A stretch of 64,000 nucleotides of DNA from Bog-473 sp963741995 (GTDB lineage: Bacteria > Actinomycetota > Acidimicrobiia > Acidimicrobiales > RAAP-2), in NCBI GenBank assembly GCA_963741995.1, contig CAVUKI010000009.1, forward strand, positions 496,001 through 560,000. Direction: 5' to 3'. The notes beneath the pieces were generated by a model. The model was not told where the DNA came from. It did no database searches and saw only the letters and a program-made list of their open reading frames with translations. Positions 26,049 through 35,365 of the stretch are shown here, piece after piece. Made by a program: the position numbers and the translations under genes. Position 1 is the stretch's first letter; the number at the start of each line of letters is the position of its first letter.

Positions 26049-27197
26049 TCAGGTGAAACGGCCGGGATCGAAGGCGTCCGGCAGCGGCGCCTCGTCGGCC
26101 GGCAGAGCGACACCCGCGATGGCGTGCGCCAGGCCCCGCGCCGAGATGGGTCCCTGCAGCAGGCCGTTGGCGCCGTGGCCCGTGGCCACCCAGGCGTTGC
26201 CCCATCCGGGCAGGCGGCCGACGACGGCGCGATCGTCGGCCGAGGTGGGCCGCAGCCCGACCCGCGTCTCCAGATAAGAGGCGCCGGTCAGTCCCGGCGC
26301 CACGTTGAGACATTCGCGCAAGAGCTCGTGCAGGCCGGCCGCAGTCACGTCGACGGAGAACCCGGCTCCGGCCTCGAAGGTGCCGCCGCAGGCCACCCTC
26401 CCCCCGGGCCAGGGCACGAGATAGTGGGTGAGCAGCGGTTGCACGATGGGCCACTCGCCCGTGTCCGAACCGACACCGAGATGCAGGATCTGCCCTTTCG
26501 TGGGGCCCACCGGCAGCCTCGTGCCGAGCCATTCGCCCACCGCCGCGGTCCAGGCGCCACCGGCGATCGCGAGCGCGCGGCAGCCCACGTTCCCGTGCCC
26601 CTCCAGCTCCACGGCGTCGACATGCCGGCCGCCTGCCGCGCCGGCCGTGACCCCGTGCGCCGCGCCCGTCACGAACACCACGCCCCGCGCCGCCGCAGCC
26701 TGGCGCAGCGCGGCCGCCATGCCCCGACCGTCGACCCTCGCCGAACCGGCGGCGTGGAGCACGCGGTGCACAGGCCCGAGCGGGGGAAAGAGAGAGCTCG
26801 CCTCCTCCGGGGTAATCTCGGCCACATCACCGGGCGAGCGGCGGAGCACCACCTCGGCGAAGGGCGCGAACCACTCGTCCTCCGTCTCGCGCAGGCCGAT
26901 GGAGAGAACGCCGCAGCGGCCGTAGCCCGTTCCCTCGATCGCCGCGCCCTCGGACGCCAACCGGGCCAGGAGCGCTGGGTAGTGCAGGCCGGCCTGGCGC
27001 AGGAACGGCCACAGCGCCCGATCCATCTCGGTGCTGGTCAGCGGCGACAGGATGCCCGCCCCGGCATCGGTGGCCCGCCCCGGGTGGCCGGCGTCCATGA
27101 CCGTCACGCTCGCCCCCAGGCAGGCCAGCTCGTAGGCCAGGGACAGCCCGACCAGGCCGGCGCCGACCACAGCCACGTCGCAACGCTCGCCGCTCAT
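26049..27197 (-). CDS. D-amino-acid oxidase / ThiO-like FAD oxidoreductase
   Basis: A 382-residue DAO-superfamily flavoenzyme, complete in one frame. The FAD fold is VAVVGAGLVGLSLAYEL (residues 8-24); the C-terminal half carries ETRVGLRPTSADDRAVVG and GHGANGLLQGP, which match glycine/D-amino-acid oxidases. It is related to but clearly distinct from the ThiO encoded at 22150, so it may act on another amine or serve as a second glycine oxidase. The start ATG 27197 faces the dehalogenase start with only 49 bases between, so the two genes share a promoter region. Confidence 0.82.
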   Translation of the reverse strand: MSGERCDVAVVGAGLVGLSLAYELACLGASVTVMDAGHPGRATDAGAGILSPLTSTEMDRALWPFLRQAGLHYPALLARLASEGAAIEGTGYGRCGVLSIGLRETEDEWFAPFAEVVLRRSPGDVAEITPEEASSLFPPLGPVHRVLHAAGSARVDGRGMAAALRQAAAARGVVFVTGAAHGVTAGAAGGRHVDAVELEGHGNVGCRALAIAGGAWTAAVGEWLGTRLPVGPTKGQILHLGVGSDTGEWPIVQPLLTHYLVPWPGGRVACGGTFEAGAGFSVDVTAAGLHELLRECLNVAPGLTGASYLETRVGLRPTSADDRAVVGRLPGWGNAWVATGHGANGLLQGPISARGLAHAIAGVALPADEAPLPDAFDPGRFT

Positions 27198-27246
27198 GGC
27201 TCCGAGTCCAGCAGGCGGCCACCGCGCGTGCCAGCGGTGCGGCACT

Positions 27247-28212
27247 ATGAGCGCCGTGCAGGTCGTGCGGACACCCGAAGCGTGTTTCAACGATCTTCCC
27301 GGATTTCCCTTCGCTCCGCGCTTCGCCGAGCTGCCGGATGGGCTGCGCATGCACTACATCGACGAAGGCCCGGCGGACGGCGAAGTGGTCCTCCTGCTGC
27401 ACGGCCAGCCCACCTGGTCGTACCTCTACCGCACGGTGGTGGCCCGCCTGTTCGAGCACGGGCTGCGCGCCGTGGCACCCGACCTGATCGGCTTCGGTCG
27501 CTCCGACAAGCCTCTGGACCGGGCTGCGTACACCGTGCAGGCCCACGTCGACTGGTTGGCCCAGTTCGTCGCCGCCGTCGGCCTCGCCGACCTGACCCTC
27601 GTCGTGCAGGACTGGGGCGGCCCGGTCGGGCTGGGTGCCCTCAGCGCCACCCCCGGTCTCGCCCGCCGGGTCGTCGCCGCCAACACAGTGCTGCACACAG
27701 CCGACCCCGCCTTGGCGGGCCGGTTGGCCTGGGCCTGCCACGCCAACCCCGACGGCACCGTCACCGTGGAGCAGATGCTGCTCGACTACCAGCGCCTCAC
27801 CCAGGAGCTCACGCCGTTCCACCCGAGCCTCTTCGTGCAGGGGGCCACCGAGTCGGAGGTGCCGGACGATGTACTGGCGGCCTACGACGCCCCGTTCCCC
27901 GACGAGACCTTCTGTGCCGGGCCGCGCCAGCTGCCGTTGCTGATGGGCCTGACGCCCGGGAGCGCGTGCGCACGCCTGAATCGTCGCACCATGCAGATGT
28001 TGGGAGGTTTCGACGCCCCGTTCCTGACGGCGTTCTCCGACGGTGATCCCGCCACCCGCGGCTGGGCCGAAGTACTGCAGGCGCACGTGCCCGGTGCGAC
28101 CGGGCAGTCCCACATCACCATCGAGCACGGAGCGCACTTCCTCCAGGAGGACTGCGGGCCCCAGCTGGCCGATGTCGTGGCGCGTTTCGTCGGGGACACG
28201 CCCCCGGGTTGA
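27247..28212 (+). CDS. haloalkane dehalogenase
   Basis: A 321-residue alpha/beta hydrolase that replaces a halogen on an alkane with hydroxyl. The nucleophile is Asp122 in VVQDWGGPVGL with the halide-binding Trp123 next to it, the oxyanion region is LLLHGQPTWSYLYR, the catalytic acid is in FSDGDP and the catalytic His in IEHGAHFLQED. The arrangement fits subfamily I (DhlA/DhmA type). The start ATG 27247 is chosen over a longer frame on family length. Substrate range is not predictable. It ends directly against the convergent PspA gene with no spacer. Confidence 0.85.
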   Translation: MSAVQVVRTPEACFNDLPGFPFAPRFAELPDGLRMHYIDEGPADGEVVLLLHGQPTWSYLYRTVVARLFEHGLRAVAPDLIGFGRSDKPLDRAAYTVQAHVDWLAQFVAAVGLADLTLVVQDWGGPVGLGALSATPGLARRVVAANTVLHTADPALAGRLAWACHANPDGTVTVEQMLLDYQRLTQELTPFHPSLFVQGATESEVPDDVLAAYDAPFPDETFCAGPRQLPLLMGLTPGSACARLNRRTMQMLGGFDAPFLTAFSDGDPATRGWAEVLQAHVPGATGQSHITIEHGAHFLQEDCGPQLADVVARFVGDTPPG

Positions 28213-28995
28213 CTACGAGGACGGCTTCGATTCCTCGGCGGCGGCGGCAGGATCGGCGGCAGGGGCGGCGGCCAGCGCATCCGGCTCGGGCGGGGCGCCG
28301 GTGCCCAACTGCGCCTTGAGGGCGGCCAACTCGTTGTCCACCTGCGCGTCCTTGCCGACCTGGTCGAGTTCCTTCTGGATGTCGTCGGTGCCGCCGCCGA
28401 CATCCTCGAGGACACCGGACTCGAGCAACTCGTCCAGCGCGCCCGAACGGGCCTGCATGGTGGCGATCTTGTCCTGGGCCCGCTGCAGCGATGCCCCGGA
28501 GTCGTTGAACGACTTCGAGATGCCGGCCGTGCTCTCGTCGACCTCCGAGACCGCCTTGGCCGCGGTGTACTGGGCCTTGAGGGTCTCCTTCTGGGTGCGG
28601 AAGTCGTTGACCCGCTTCTGCAGGGCGTCGAGGGTCGTGGTGAGCTTCTTCTCTTCCTCGTCGAGCTGCTGGCGCTGCGGCTCCATCTCGTCGATCTGCT
28701 GCTGGGCGGCGGCCTTGCGCGACAGCGCCTCCTTGGCCAGGTCCTCCCTGCCGGCGGAGAGGGCCTGCTTGGCCTGATCCTGCAGGTGGTCGACCGTGTG
28801 TTGGAACTGCTCCTGCTGGAGCTCCAAGCGCTTCTTCGACGCCGCCAGATCGACCAGCGCTCGCCGGACCTGGGTGATCTGCGTGAGCATCTTCTCGTAC
28901 GAGAGGTCGAGCATCTCGTCGGGCTTCTCGGCGGCGTCGAGTGCCTTGTTGGTCTTGGCCTGCACTATGTCGTGGGCGCGCTGGAAGATACCCAT
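28213..28995 (-). CDS. pspA: PspA/IM30 family protein
   Basis: A 260-residue ESCRT-III-like coiled-coil protein that stabilises damaged membranes. MGIFQRAHDIVQAKTNKALD at the start is the family signature, followed by long heptad helices rich in Gln, Glu and Lys (about residues 25-225) and a flexible Ala/Pro/Glu tail. GGGAGGG sits five bases before ATG 28995. No phage-shock partner genes (pspC, clgR) are adjacent. Confidence 0.9.
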   Translation of the reverse strand: MGIFQRAHDIVQAKTNKALDAAEKPDEMLDLSYEKMLTQITQVRRALVDLAASKKRLELQQEQFQHTVDHLQDQAKQALSAGREDLAKEALSRKAAAQQQIDEMEPQRQQLDEEEKKLTTTLDALQKRVNDFRTQKETLKAQYTAAKAVSEVDESTAGISKSFNDSGASLQRAQDKIATMQARSGALDELLESGVLEDVGGGTDDIQKELDQVGKDAQVDNELAALKAQLGTGAPPEPDALAAAPAADPAAAAEESKPSS

Positions 28996-29042
28996 TTTTC
29001 CCTCCCTGAGGGGTCGGTCCGTGACCCCACCATAGATTCGAA

Positions 29043-29618
29043 TCAGCCCGTGTGTGCCCCCATCGATGGTTCCGCGGCCTCCAACAACTGGCGAATCACC
29101 GTGCTCTTGGCCTGGGTGTAGGCGCGACGGTCGTGGGGATACCGCTGGGCCAGGTCACGCTTGACCGCCTCATAGCGTTGTCGTGCCGCGTCATCGTCGA
29201 CCAGGAGCGTGTGAAAACGCCTGTAGTCGACCCACGCCCGGCTGCCCTTCCCCACGACGTGGACGTGCACGGTGCGCAACTCCCCCGTCCCGCGCACGAA
29301 GAGCAATCCGCCGTCGTCCCCACGGTCCCCCTCGTAGCCGTAGGCACCGGTGGCACACAGTCGTCCCACCACCTCGTCGATCTGGGCGCTGTCCCCCACC
29401 ACAGCCACGATGTCGAGGATCGGTTTGGCCGCCATCCCGGGAACAGCCGTACTCCCGGCGTGCATCACATCGATCGCCAGATCGCCCAGGAGATCGTGGA
29501 CAGCGGCGCACTCCTGCGCACCCAGTTCGGCCCAGCGCGGGTCGTACGGAGAGAGCCGGACCTCGGACGATGCCAGTCCGAGGTCCCCGCCCGGCCGCTG
29601 GGCCGACGGGCCGGTCAT
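29043..29618 (-). CDS. GrpB family protein (UPF0157)
   Basis: A 191-residue member of the GrpB family with a nucleotidyltransferase-like fold. Typical sentences are LSPYDPRWAEL, HAGSTAVPGMAAKPILDI and RTVHVHVVGKGS. The family is distinct from the chaperone cofactor GrpE. Members are proposed to transfer nucleotides, and some are fused to dephospho-CoA kinase; the function here is unproved. It stands alone upstream of pspA on the same strand. Confidence 0.85.
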   Translation of the reverse strand: MTGPSAQRPGGDLGLASSEVRLSPYDPRWAELGAQECAAVHDLLGDLAIDVMHAGSTAVPGMAAKPILDIVAVVGDSAQIDEVVGRLCATGAYGYEGDRGDDGGLLFVRGTGELRTVHVHVVGKGSRAWVDYRRFHTLLVDDDAARQRYEAVKRDLAQRYPHDRRAYTQAKSTVIRQLLEAAEPSMGAHTG

Positions 29619-29674
29619 ACGCGGGTACGCGCCACTGCGGATCGAATGTAGTCAGCTCGCTCGCCGAAACCAGG

Positions 29675-32212
29675 TCAGGATCCGGAGGCGGCGACGATCG
29701 GGCCGTTCAGGTGGGTGCCGGACATGTCACCGTCGCTCGGCGCGTCACCGAAGGAGGACACCTTGCCGAGCGCCGTCACGACCCAGTACCCCCCGCCGTC
29801 GGAGGTGGCGAAGATGGCGGTCGCGGGATTGAAACCCCCGGCCGAGCCGGCCGGCATGCCCCCGAACGCAGCGGCGTTGCCGAACGGGAACACCTGCCCG
29901 GCGCCGTCGAGGATCCAGTAGCCGCGGCCGTTCGGTGTCGCCGTGGCGGAGCTGATGGCGGACCTCTGCGGTCCGGGCTGGCCGTAGTTGGTGGCGTCGC
30001 CGAAGGTGTATACCGCGCCGGTGCTCGTCACGACCCAGTAGCCGTTTCCCGTGGCGTCGGGCACAACGGCCACGGCGGCGCCGCGGCAACCGCCGATGCC
30101 CGGGCAGGAGCCCTCGAAGCGCGCGTCACCGAATGCGAAGACGCCCCCGTCCGACGCCACCATGAAATACCCACCGCCGTCGTTGGAAGGCACCATGCCG
30201 ACGATGGGCGCGTTCAGGCTGCGCGGCAGACCAGAGCCGGCGGGGTTGAGGCCGCTGCCGGGAATGGATCCGTGGAAGCCGGCATTGCCGAAGGCAAAGA
30301 TGCCGCCGTCGGAGGCCACCAACCAGTAACCGCCGCGCGTCGCCGTGGGTGTGATGCCGACGACGGGTCGCTGCAGATGGAGTGAGCCGGTCGACCCGTG
30401 GAACTGGGCGGAGCCGAAGGTGAAGATGCCGCCGTCCGAACCCACCAGCCAGTAGCCGTGCTGCGGCGCCTGCGGCGCAGCGGCCGGCGGCGGAGGAGAC
30501 GGTGCGGGAGATGAGGCCGCCGGAGCATTGACCGTGAGCGTGAAGACCTGGGTGCCGCCGGGAGCCACGCCGTTGGCGGCGACGAGGCACACCGTGAAGG
30601 TTCCCCCGTCACCGGCCTGGGGTGTCCCGTCCAGGGTGGCGGTGGTGCCGCCGGTGTAGTCGAGGGCGATGCTGGCCGGCAGCGTCGAGGGGGTGCAGCC
30701 ACTGAATGCGGCGTCGCTGATGGAGCTCACTCCGGGCGTCCCCGTCGTCGTGATGTTGAACACGCCGGCTGTACCGGCCGAGAACGTCGTCTGGTTGGGA
30801 GTGGTGATCCCCGGCGCGGCCGTGGTCCCGCTGCCGGTGTAGGTGTACTGATCGGCCGCAGAGACTCCACTGGTACCCGCCGGCGTGGTGACGGTGATGT
30901 TGACGGTGCCTGGGGCGATGCTGGCCGGGACGGTGGTCGTGATCTGGGTGGCGCTGTAAGTCATGGCGCCGATGCTGGCGACCGTCCCGAAGTCGACAAT
31001 CGGCGCCACTCCCCCGCTCGTGAGGTTGGTGCCGTGAATCGTGACGCTGCCGGTCGGGATCTCCGGTCCGGAGGTCGGCGAGACCAACGACACTGTCGGC
31101 ACGCTGGTCGGTGCATAGGTGAACTCGTTGACCTGGGCGGTCCCGGTGGAGCTGGAGGAGCCGGCCACGGTCGACACCGTCACCACGACCTGGTCCTTCG
31201 CTGCCCCCGCCGGATCCGCCGGGGCATCGGCGCTGAGCTGGCCATTCCAGTTCACCTGGACGTTGGTGGCGGCAACTCCGCCGAAGAACACCTGTGGCGT
31301 CGGAGACGTGTTGAAGTAGTTTCCCTCGATCGTGACCGGTGTGCCGGCCGCGGCGCTGGACGAGGATGCCGGGATGACCTGGACCACGTCGGGTGCCGCT
31401 GCGGTCGACGGACCCGGGAGCGCGCTCGGCGTCAGGCTGTCGACGAGCGTGTCCGCCGGGTCGACCTGGTTCATGAAGATCTGCGTGTACTGCCCAGCGC
31501 TCGTGTCCGCGTCGCCCATCTGTGCGGTCTGCGTGCCCGTGGTCGTCCAGGGGCCGAGGATGTTGTCCCGGTGACCCCAGCACCCCGTATCGCCCGGCGA
31601 CGTGCACGCAAGGTTGGTGCCGCCATATCCGTCGTTGTACATCCAGGCGAAGTCGGCGCCCAGGGGTGTGGAATCCAGGGCGAAGTTCGATCCACCTCCG
31701 TTGTCCAGGTAACCGCTCGGCGGGATCGGGTCGGCGTCGCCTTCCGCTCCGGTGAGTGCCACTGTGTTGAGCGCGGGATCGAGGCCCGAGAATTGCGAGA
31801 GGCCGCGGTCACCACGTTCCTCGTCCGCAATGATCAGCTGCTGCACGGGCACGGTGTCGCCGGCGTAGCCGCTCGGGAGGACCATCGGTCCCAGTCCTTC
31901 GAGTGTGCGGGCGTAGTTGATGTTGTGCAGCACAGAGTCGATGCATCCGGTGCTGGTGTCGTCGACGGGCGGGAGCGTGCAGGCGGGCATGACCTGCGGT
32001 GGCACGTTCACCGAAGGATTCGACGGCGGCAGAATGCCCGCTGCGGCCGCAGGCACTGGCGCGGCCGCGAGAACGGCGAGCGCGCAGCCCAGTCCGGCAG
32101 TAGCAGCCAGTCCGGCGCGTGCCAGCGAACTCGACGCGGCGCGCGCGCCAGCTCGGTGCCGTCTCACCTTCCGTTCGCCCCCTCGTGCCCAGGAATGGAT
32201 CAGCCCGGGCAA
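29675..32212 (-). CDS. secreted CAP-like / TIG protein with C-terminal GYW repeats
   Basis: An exported protein of up to 845 residues. A signal sequence (ALAVLAAAPVPAAAAG, about residues 40-60) is followed by a CAP/SCP-like domain (NINYARTLEGLGPM, then GHRDNILGPW), two IPT/TIG Ig-like domains (VIPASSSSAAAGTPVTIEGN and VSLVSPTSGPEIPTGSVTIH), a putative Ig-type segment, a Pro-rich linker and six repeats of the form GYWLVxSDGGIFxFGxAxFxGS. The repeats probably form a propeller or solenoid. I associate such repeats with Acidimicrobiia surface proteins. The start is uncertain (TTG 32212, or a GTG about 15 codons later). The role is probably adhesion or carbohydrate binding. Confidence 0.8.
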   Translation of the reverse strand: MPGLIHSWARGGERKVRRHRAGARAASSSLARAGLAATAGLGCALAVLAAAPVPAAAAGILPPSNPSVNVPPQVMPACTLPPVDDTSTGCIDSVLHNINYARTLEGLGPMVLPSGYAGDTVPVQQLIIADEERGDRGLSQFSGLDPALNTVALTGAEGDADPIPPSGYLDNGGGSNFALDSTPLGADFAWMYNDGYGGTNLACTSPGDTGCWGHRDNILGPWTTTGTQTAQMGDADTSAGQYTQIFMNQVDPADTLVDSLTPSALPGPSTAAAPDVVQVIPASSSSAAAGTPVTIEGNYFNTSPTPQVFFGGVAATNVQVNWNGQLSADAPADPAGAAKDQVVVTVSTVAGSSSSTGTAQVNEFTYAPTSVPTVSLVSPTSGPEIPTGSVTIHGTNLTSGGVAPIVDFGTVASIGAMTYSATQITTTVPASIAPGTVNITVTTPAGTSGVSAADQYTYTGSGTTAAPGITTPNQTTFSAGTAGVFNITTTGTPGVSSISDAAFSGCTPSTLPASIALDYTGGTTATLDGTPQAGDGGTFTVCLVAANGVAPGGTQVFTLTVNAPAASSPAPSPPPPAAAPQAPQHGYWLVGSDGGIFTFGSAQFHGSTGSLHLQRPVVGITPTATRGGYWLVASDGGIFAFGNAGFHGSIPGSGLNPAGSGLPRSLNAPIVGMVPSNDGGGYFMVASDGGVFAFGDARFEGSCPGIGGCRGAAVAVVPDATGNGYWVVTSTGAVYTFGDATNYGQPGPQRSAISSATATPNGRGYWILDGAGQVFPFGNAAAFGGMPAGSAGGFNPATAIFATSDGGGYWVVTALGKVSSFGDAPSDGDMSGTHLNGPIVAASGS

Positions 32213-32507
32213 AGTAACATTTCAGTTCTCTGGCTCCGAGGGGCCACTCGGCGAATTGTCTCCCGATTGCGGGCGAAGGTGCGATGCAACCGCGTCGCAC
32301 CCAACGAGTCGGCGCCTCTCGGCCGACGGCCGGCACAATCCTGCGACGCGGTGGCGACCGGGTGGGACGCGCCCAGGTTGGCGTCGCTTCGCTGGCCTTC
32401 GAGGGACGTTGTCGCTGCGTTGTCCCGCTTGGGTCCAGTCGGCTCTATTCCGGCCTGGAGGGCGCTGTCAGCATCCAGACTGAAGCTAGGGATTTCCGGG
32501 AGGAACG

Positions 32508-32732
32508 ATGCTGTCAGAGTGGCATCAGCAGGCTGCCTGCCGCGGGCAGGGACCGGCCGACTTCGTTCGGGGTCCGAAGTCCGACTACCGGTCGGTGCGG
32601 GAACTCTGCGAGACGTGCCCAGTGCGCCGGGAGTGTCTGGAGTTCGCGTTGGCACATGAGTCGGTGACTGGCCTCTGGGGCGGAACCACGGACGCCGAGC
32701 GAAGGCTGATCCGGCGCCGCCGGGTGGCCTGA
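32508..32732 (+). CDS. whiB: WhiB-family redox-sensing transcription factor
   Basis: A 74-residue iron-sulfur regulator found only in Actinobacteria and their phages. The four cluster cysteines are Cys11, Cys34, Cys37 and Cys43 (ELCETCPVRRECLEFAL), followed by the GLWGG turn (57-61) and a basic C-terminus RRLIRRRRVA for DNA contact. GGGAGG precedes ATG 32508 by five bases. Family members bind the sigma factor region 4 of RNA polymerase. Its regulon is unknown; the secreted esterase gene follows 115 bases downstream. Confidence 0.92.
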   Translation: MLSEWHQQAACRGQGPADFVRGPKSDYRSVRELCETCPVRRECLEFALAHESVTGLWGGTTDAERRLIRRRRVA

Positions 32733-32847
32733 GGAGCCAGAGGTATCAGCAGTTGATCGAACATCGTGGCGTGTTCCTCGACACAGCGCGTCGTCGACTT
32801 TGAAGGCAAGCTGCCGTAGCGGCCCTCGACCCATGCGATGCTGGGAT

Positions 32848-33936
32848 ATGCACGTCGGTATCGACCGCACGGCTGGACGGGCCCGAAGAGTCTTCGGCGC
32901 CGTCGCGAGCACACTCACGGCCGTCATGGTCCTCGTGGGCGCGGCGATCTCGGGTGTCGGCGCCGCGGCAGCTGCCGCCACCACGACGGCACATCCCGTC
33001 CTGGCCCCAGAGAGCGGTTCGTACGTCTACACGCTGACGTTCGACGGTTTGCAGCGCGAGTACCGACTCCATGTGCCGCCCGCGGCGGCCTCGGGTCAGG
33101 CGCTACCGCTCGTGCTCAACCTCCACGGTGCCACCCAGAATGCGCAACTCGAAGAGATCACCTCCGACATGGACCCCAATGCCGACATGAACGGTTATCT
33201 GGTGGCCTATCCCGACGGGACTCGCATCTCCAAGGTGCTCACGCCCGATCCGATAGCCAAGAACGCGCAGTACGGCTGGAACGCCGGGATGTGTTGCGGC
33301 CTTCCCGTGACGAAGCGCATCAATGACGTCGGGTTCCTGCTCAAGGTGATTTCCAGCATCGCCTCCAAGACGCCCGTCGATCTCCGGCGCGTCTACATGA
33401 CAGGCATCTCCAACGGCGGAATGATGGCCTACGCCATGGCGGCGGAAGCGTCGGGCCACGTTGCCGCCATCACATCGATCTCGGGCCAGGTCGAGATCCC
33501 TGTCATCCATCCGACACGGTCCGTACCGACCATGGAGTTCCACAGCGTCAACGACCCGATCGCCAAGTTCGACGGGACGCCAAGCAAGAATCCCCTGCTT
33601 CGACTTTCTGTGATGGAGGGCATCGAACAGTGGGTCAAGGCGGACGGCTGCTCAAAGACTCCCACCACGGGCGCCGAGATCGTGGGTGCCGCCGGGTCGA
33701 TCTCGGCGGGGGAAACAGCGACACCGATCACGTACACGCACTGCCGGTCCGGTGCCGAAGTGGCCCTGTGGCGCTTCACCGGGTCAGGTCATGTGTGGCC
33801 GGGAAGCCCGCTGAACATGGGGCCGGAGAAGAATTGGATCCTGGCCGGAGTCGGTCGGGGCATCATCCTCGTCAACGCCGACGAGACCATGTGGCAGTTT
33901 TTTGAGAGGTATTCGCTGCCATCGAACCGCAGGTAG
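32848..33936 (+). CDS. secreted polyhydroxybutyrate depolymerase / esterase family (LpqC-like)
   Basis: An exported alpha/beta hydrolase of 362 residues. The N-terminus is a signal peptide (about 12-45, ending in GAAAAAATTTAHP). The hydrolase domain has LVLNLHGATQNAQ, the nucleophile in MTGISNGGMMAYAMA, the acid in FHSVNDPIAKF and the His in TGSGHVWPG, fitting COG3509 (PHB depolymerase and feruloyl esterase group). The start ATG 32848 fits the signal peptide. The real polymer or ester substrate is not evident. Confidence 0.85.
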   Translation: MHVGIDRTAGRARRVFGAVASTLTAVMVLVGAAISGVGAAAAAATTTAHPVLAPESGSYVYTLTFDGLQREYRLHVPPAAASGQALPLVLNLHGATQNAQLEEITSDMDPNADMNGYLVAYPDGTRISKVLTPDPIAKNAQYGWNAGMCCGLPVTKRINDVGFLLKVISSIASKTPVDLRRVYMTGISNGGMMAYAMAAEASGHVAAITSISGQVEIPVIHPTRSVPTMEFHSVNDPIAKFDGTPSKNPLLRLSVMEGIEQWVKADGCSKTPTTGAEIVGAAGSISAGETATPITYTHCRSGAEVALWRFTGSGHVWPGSPLNMGPEKNWILAGVGRGIILVNADETMWQFFERYSLPSNRR

Positions 33937-33973
33937 AGCCCGAACTCTCGTTCCGCTCGGCCGTCGGCGCTCT

Positions 33974-34347
33974 TCAGCGCGCAAGCTTTGGTGCCGCGCT
34001 TCTCGCTTGAATCCCGTTGATGCCGCTGAGAACAGCGGTGATCGCCAGCTCGGCCTCGGAGAGTCCGACGAACTCGATTCCGACTCTGATGTCCCCTTCG
34101 AGAGTGAATGCTGCGTCTCTGATTTCGCCCTCGAGCCGGACGTTCACTGCCTCACCGACCGCAGAAATGTCGACGAAAATCGGCCGATCCAGCAGATCCC
34201 AAGGCTGCGGATGAATGAACGTCACCCCGAGACCGAATATTGAGATGTCAATGACTTCGCAATCTCGCCACATCGCGGGGGATCCCTCATGTGGCAGAAA
34301 CCGGCCCAAGCCGTCGGCTGACGCGGCACTCGTCGGCGGTACTCCAT
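33974..34347 (-). CDS. PilZ-domain protein (copy 2), one frameshift
   Basis: A protein of about 124 residues that should bind cyclic di-GMP. The start ATG 34347 is preceded by GGGAGGGGG and gives MEYRRRVPRQPT, the Arg-rich first PilZ motif. After one shift near 34305 the second motif follows, WRDCEVIDISIFGLG. The rest matches the neighbouring copy at 34426-34783 closely (FVDIS, NVRLEGEIRDAAFTLEGDIR, VGIEF). The two genes are tandem duplicates on the same strand. Confidence 0.78.
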
Positions 34348-34425
34348 GATGCCCCCTCCCTTTCTCTGATCCCCTCGTCGAGCGATCGGAGATTGCTCGC
34401 TGCCTTCGATCAGAACTGCCGGCCT

Positions 34426-34783
34426 CTAGGTAGTGACCAGGACATCGCTCATGACGCTCAGGACGGCCGTGATTGCCTGCTCGGTCTCGGAGAGCCGGAC
34501 GGAACTCGATCCCGACGCGGATATCTCGGCCCATGGTCAATGAGGCGTTCTTGATTTCGCCTTCGAGCCGCACGTTCACACAGCTCCCGTCGCCGGGGAG
34601 ATTCACGGAGACATGGCGACCAGACAGGTCAGCCGGGTTCGGGTGATCGAACACGATCCCAAGGCCCAGCATTGAGATGTCGACCACCCGACAGTCACGC
34701 CATCCTGCGGGGGATTCCCTGACGAGCTGGAAGGAGGCAGGCCAGCCGGCAGGCTAGCGATGCAGGCGGCGGCGATTCTCCAT
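34426..34783 (-). CDS. PilZ-domain protein (copy 1), in-frame stop and frameshift
   Basis: The upstream twin of the gene at 33974. ATG 34783 begins MENRRRLHR and then meets an in-frame TAG (34754-34756); the frame resumes with GWPASFQLVRESP and WRDCRVVDISMLGLG (PilZ motif), continues through NVRLEGEIKNASL, and shifts near 34500 into VRLSETEQAITAVLSVMSDV and a TAG at 34426. The one-base nature of both lesions fits either sequence error or recent decay of a duplicated gene. Confidence 0.65.
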
Positions 34784-35176
34784 GTCACACGTTCCGTTCT
34801 GGCATCGATCCGGTGCCTCCGTACGGCCATTCCCAGGCCGCTGTACCGAAAACGTCTCTTGTGACCTGGGATTGTGGGCCCAACGCTCGTTTAGTTCAGG
34901 CTTGTGACTCCATTGTGTGAATCCCTCGACCGGACTCGGAGGTGACCTTTGGGAAGCCGCGGCCGAGCGACTCGATCGCTACGTCAGGCGCCATCGGACT
35001 GCCATGCCCCATCTCCATGGAATGAGGGCGCACGGGCTTCAGCATCGTGACTGAGCCGAGGTTCACGGCGGAAATGCAAAACTTCCCACTAACTCTGAAT
35101 TCGACAAGAGAACGCTGGATCTCCACGGGTGGCGGAACGCAATGACAATCGATTGCCGTAGTCGGTGCGCAATGAC
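34784..35176. other. 393-base interval with no supported gene
   Basis: I see no ORF with a ribosome site. An open minus-strand frame ending at 34896 includes a protein-like stretch (VEFRVSGKFCISAVNLGS) but has no convincing start and no family. The part next to 34783 should hold the promoter of the PilZ pair. Confidence 0.3.
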
Positions 35177-35365
35177 ATGACTGATCAGATCGAGACCTGT
35201 TCAAAGGATGGATGCGGCCGGGAGTTGACCCGCGTGCACAACGCCACCGGGATCGACGGCGAGGGCAGGGTGGGTCCGTTGTGGACCTGCAAGGATCATC
35301 GGACCGAGCTTTGGATGAAGGTTGACGATGGCTTAGTTGCTCCGCTGGAGTGGTGGCCCGACTGA
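35177..35365 (+). CDS. small Cys-containing hypothetical protein, 62 aa
   Basis: Begins MTDQIETCSKDGCGREL from ATG 35177 (GTG 35165 in frame). It has three cysteines and a late CKDH, which could bind a metal (CxxxxC...CxxH), and ends in EWWPD. This pattern recalls small putative zinc-binding proteins that occur singly in Actinobacteria, but I do not recognise a named family. There is no clear operon partner. Confidence 0.4.
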   Translation: MTDQIETCSKDGCGRELTRVHNATGIDGEGRVGPLWTCKDHRTELWMKVDDGLVAPLEWWPD

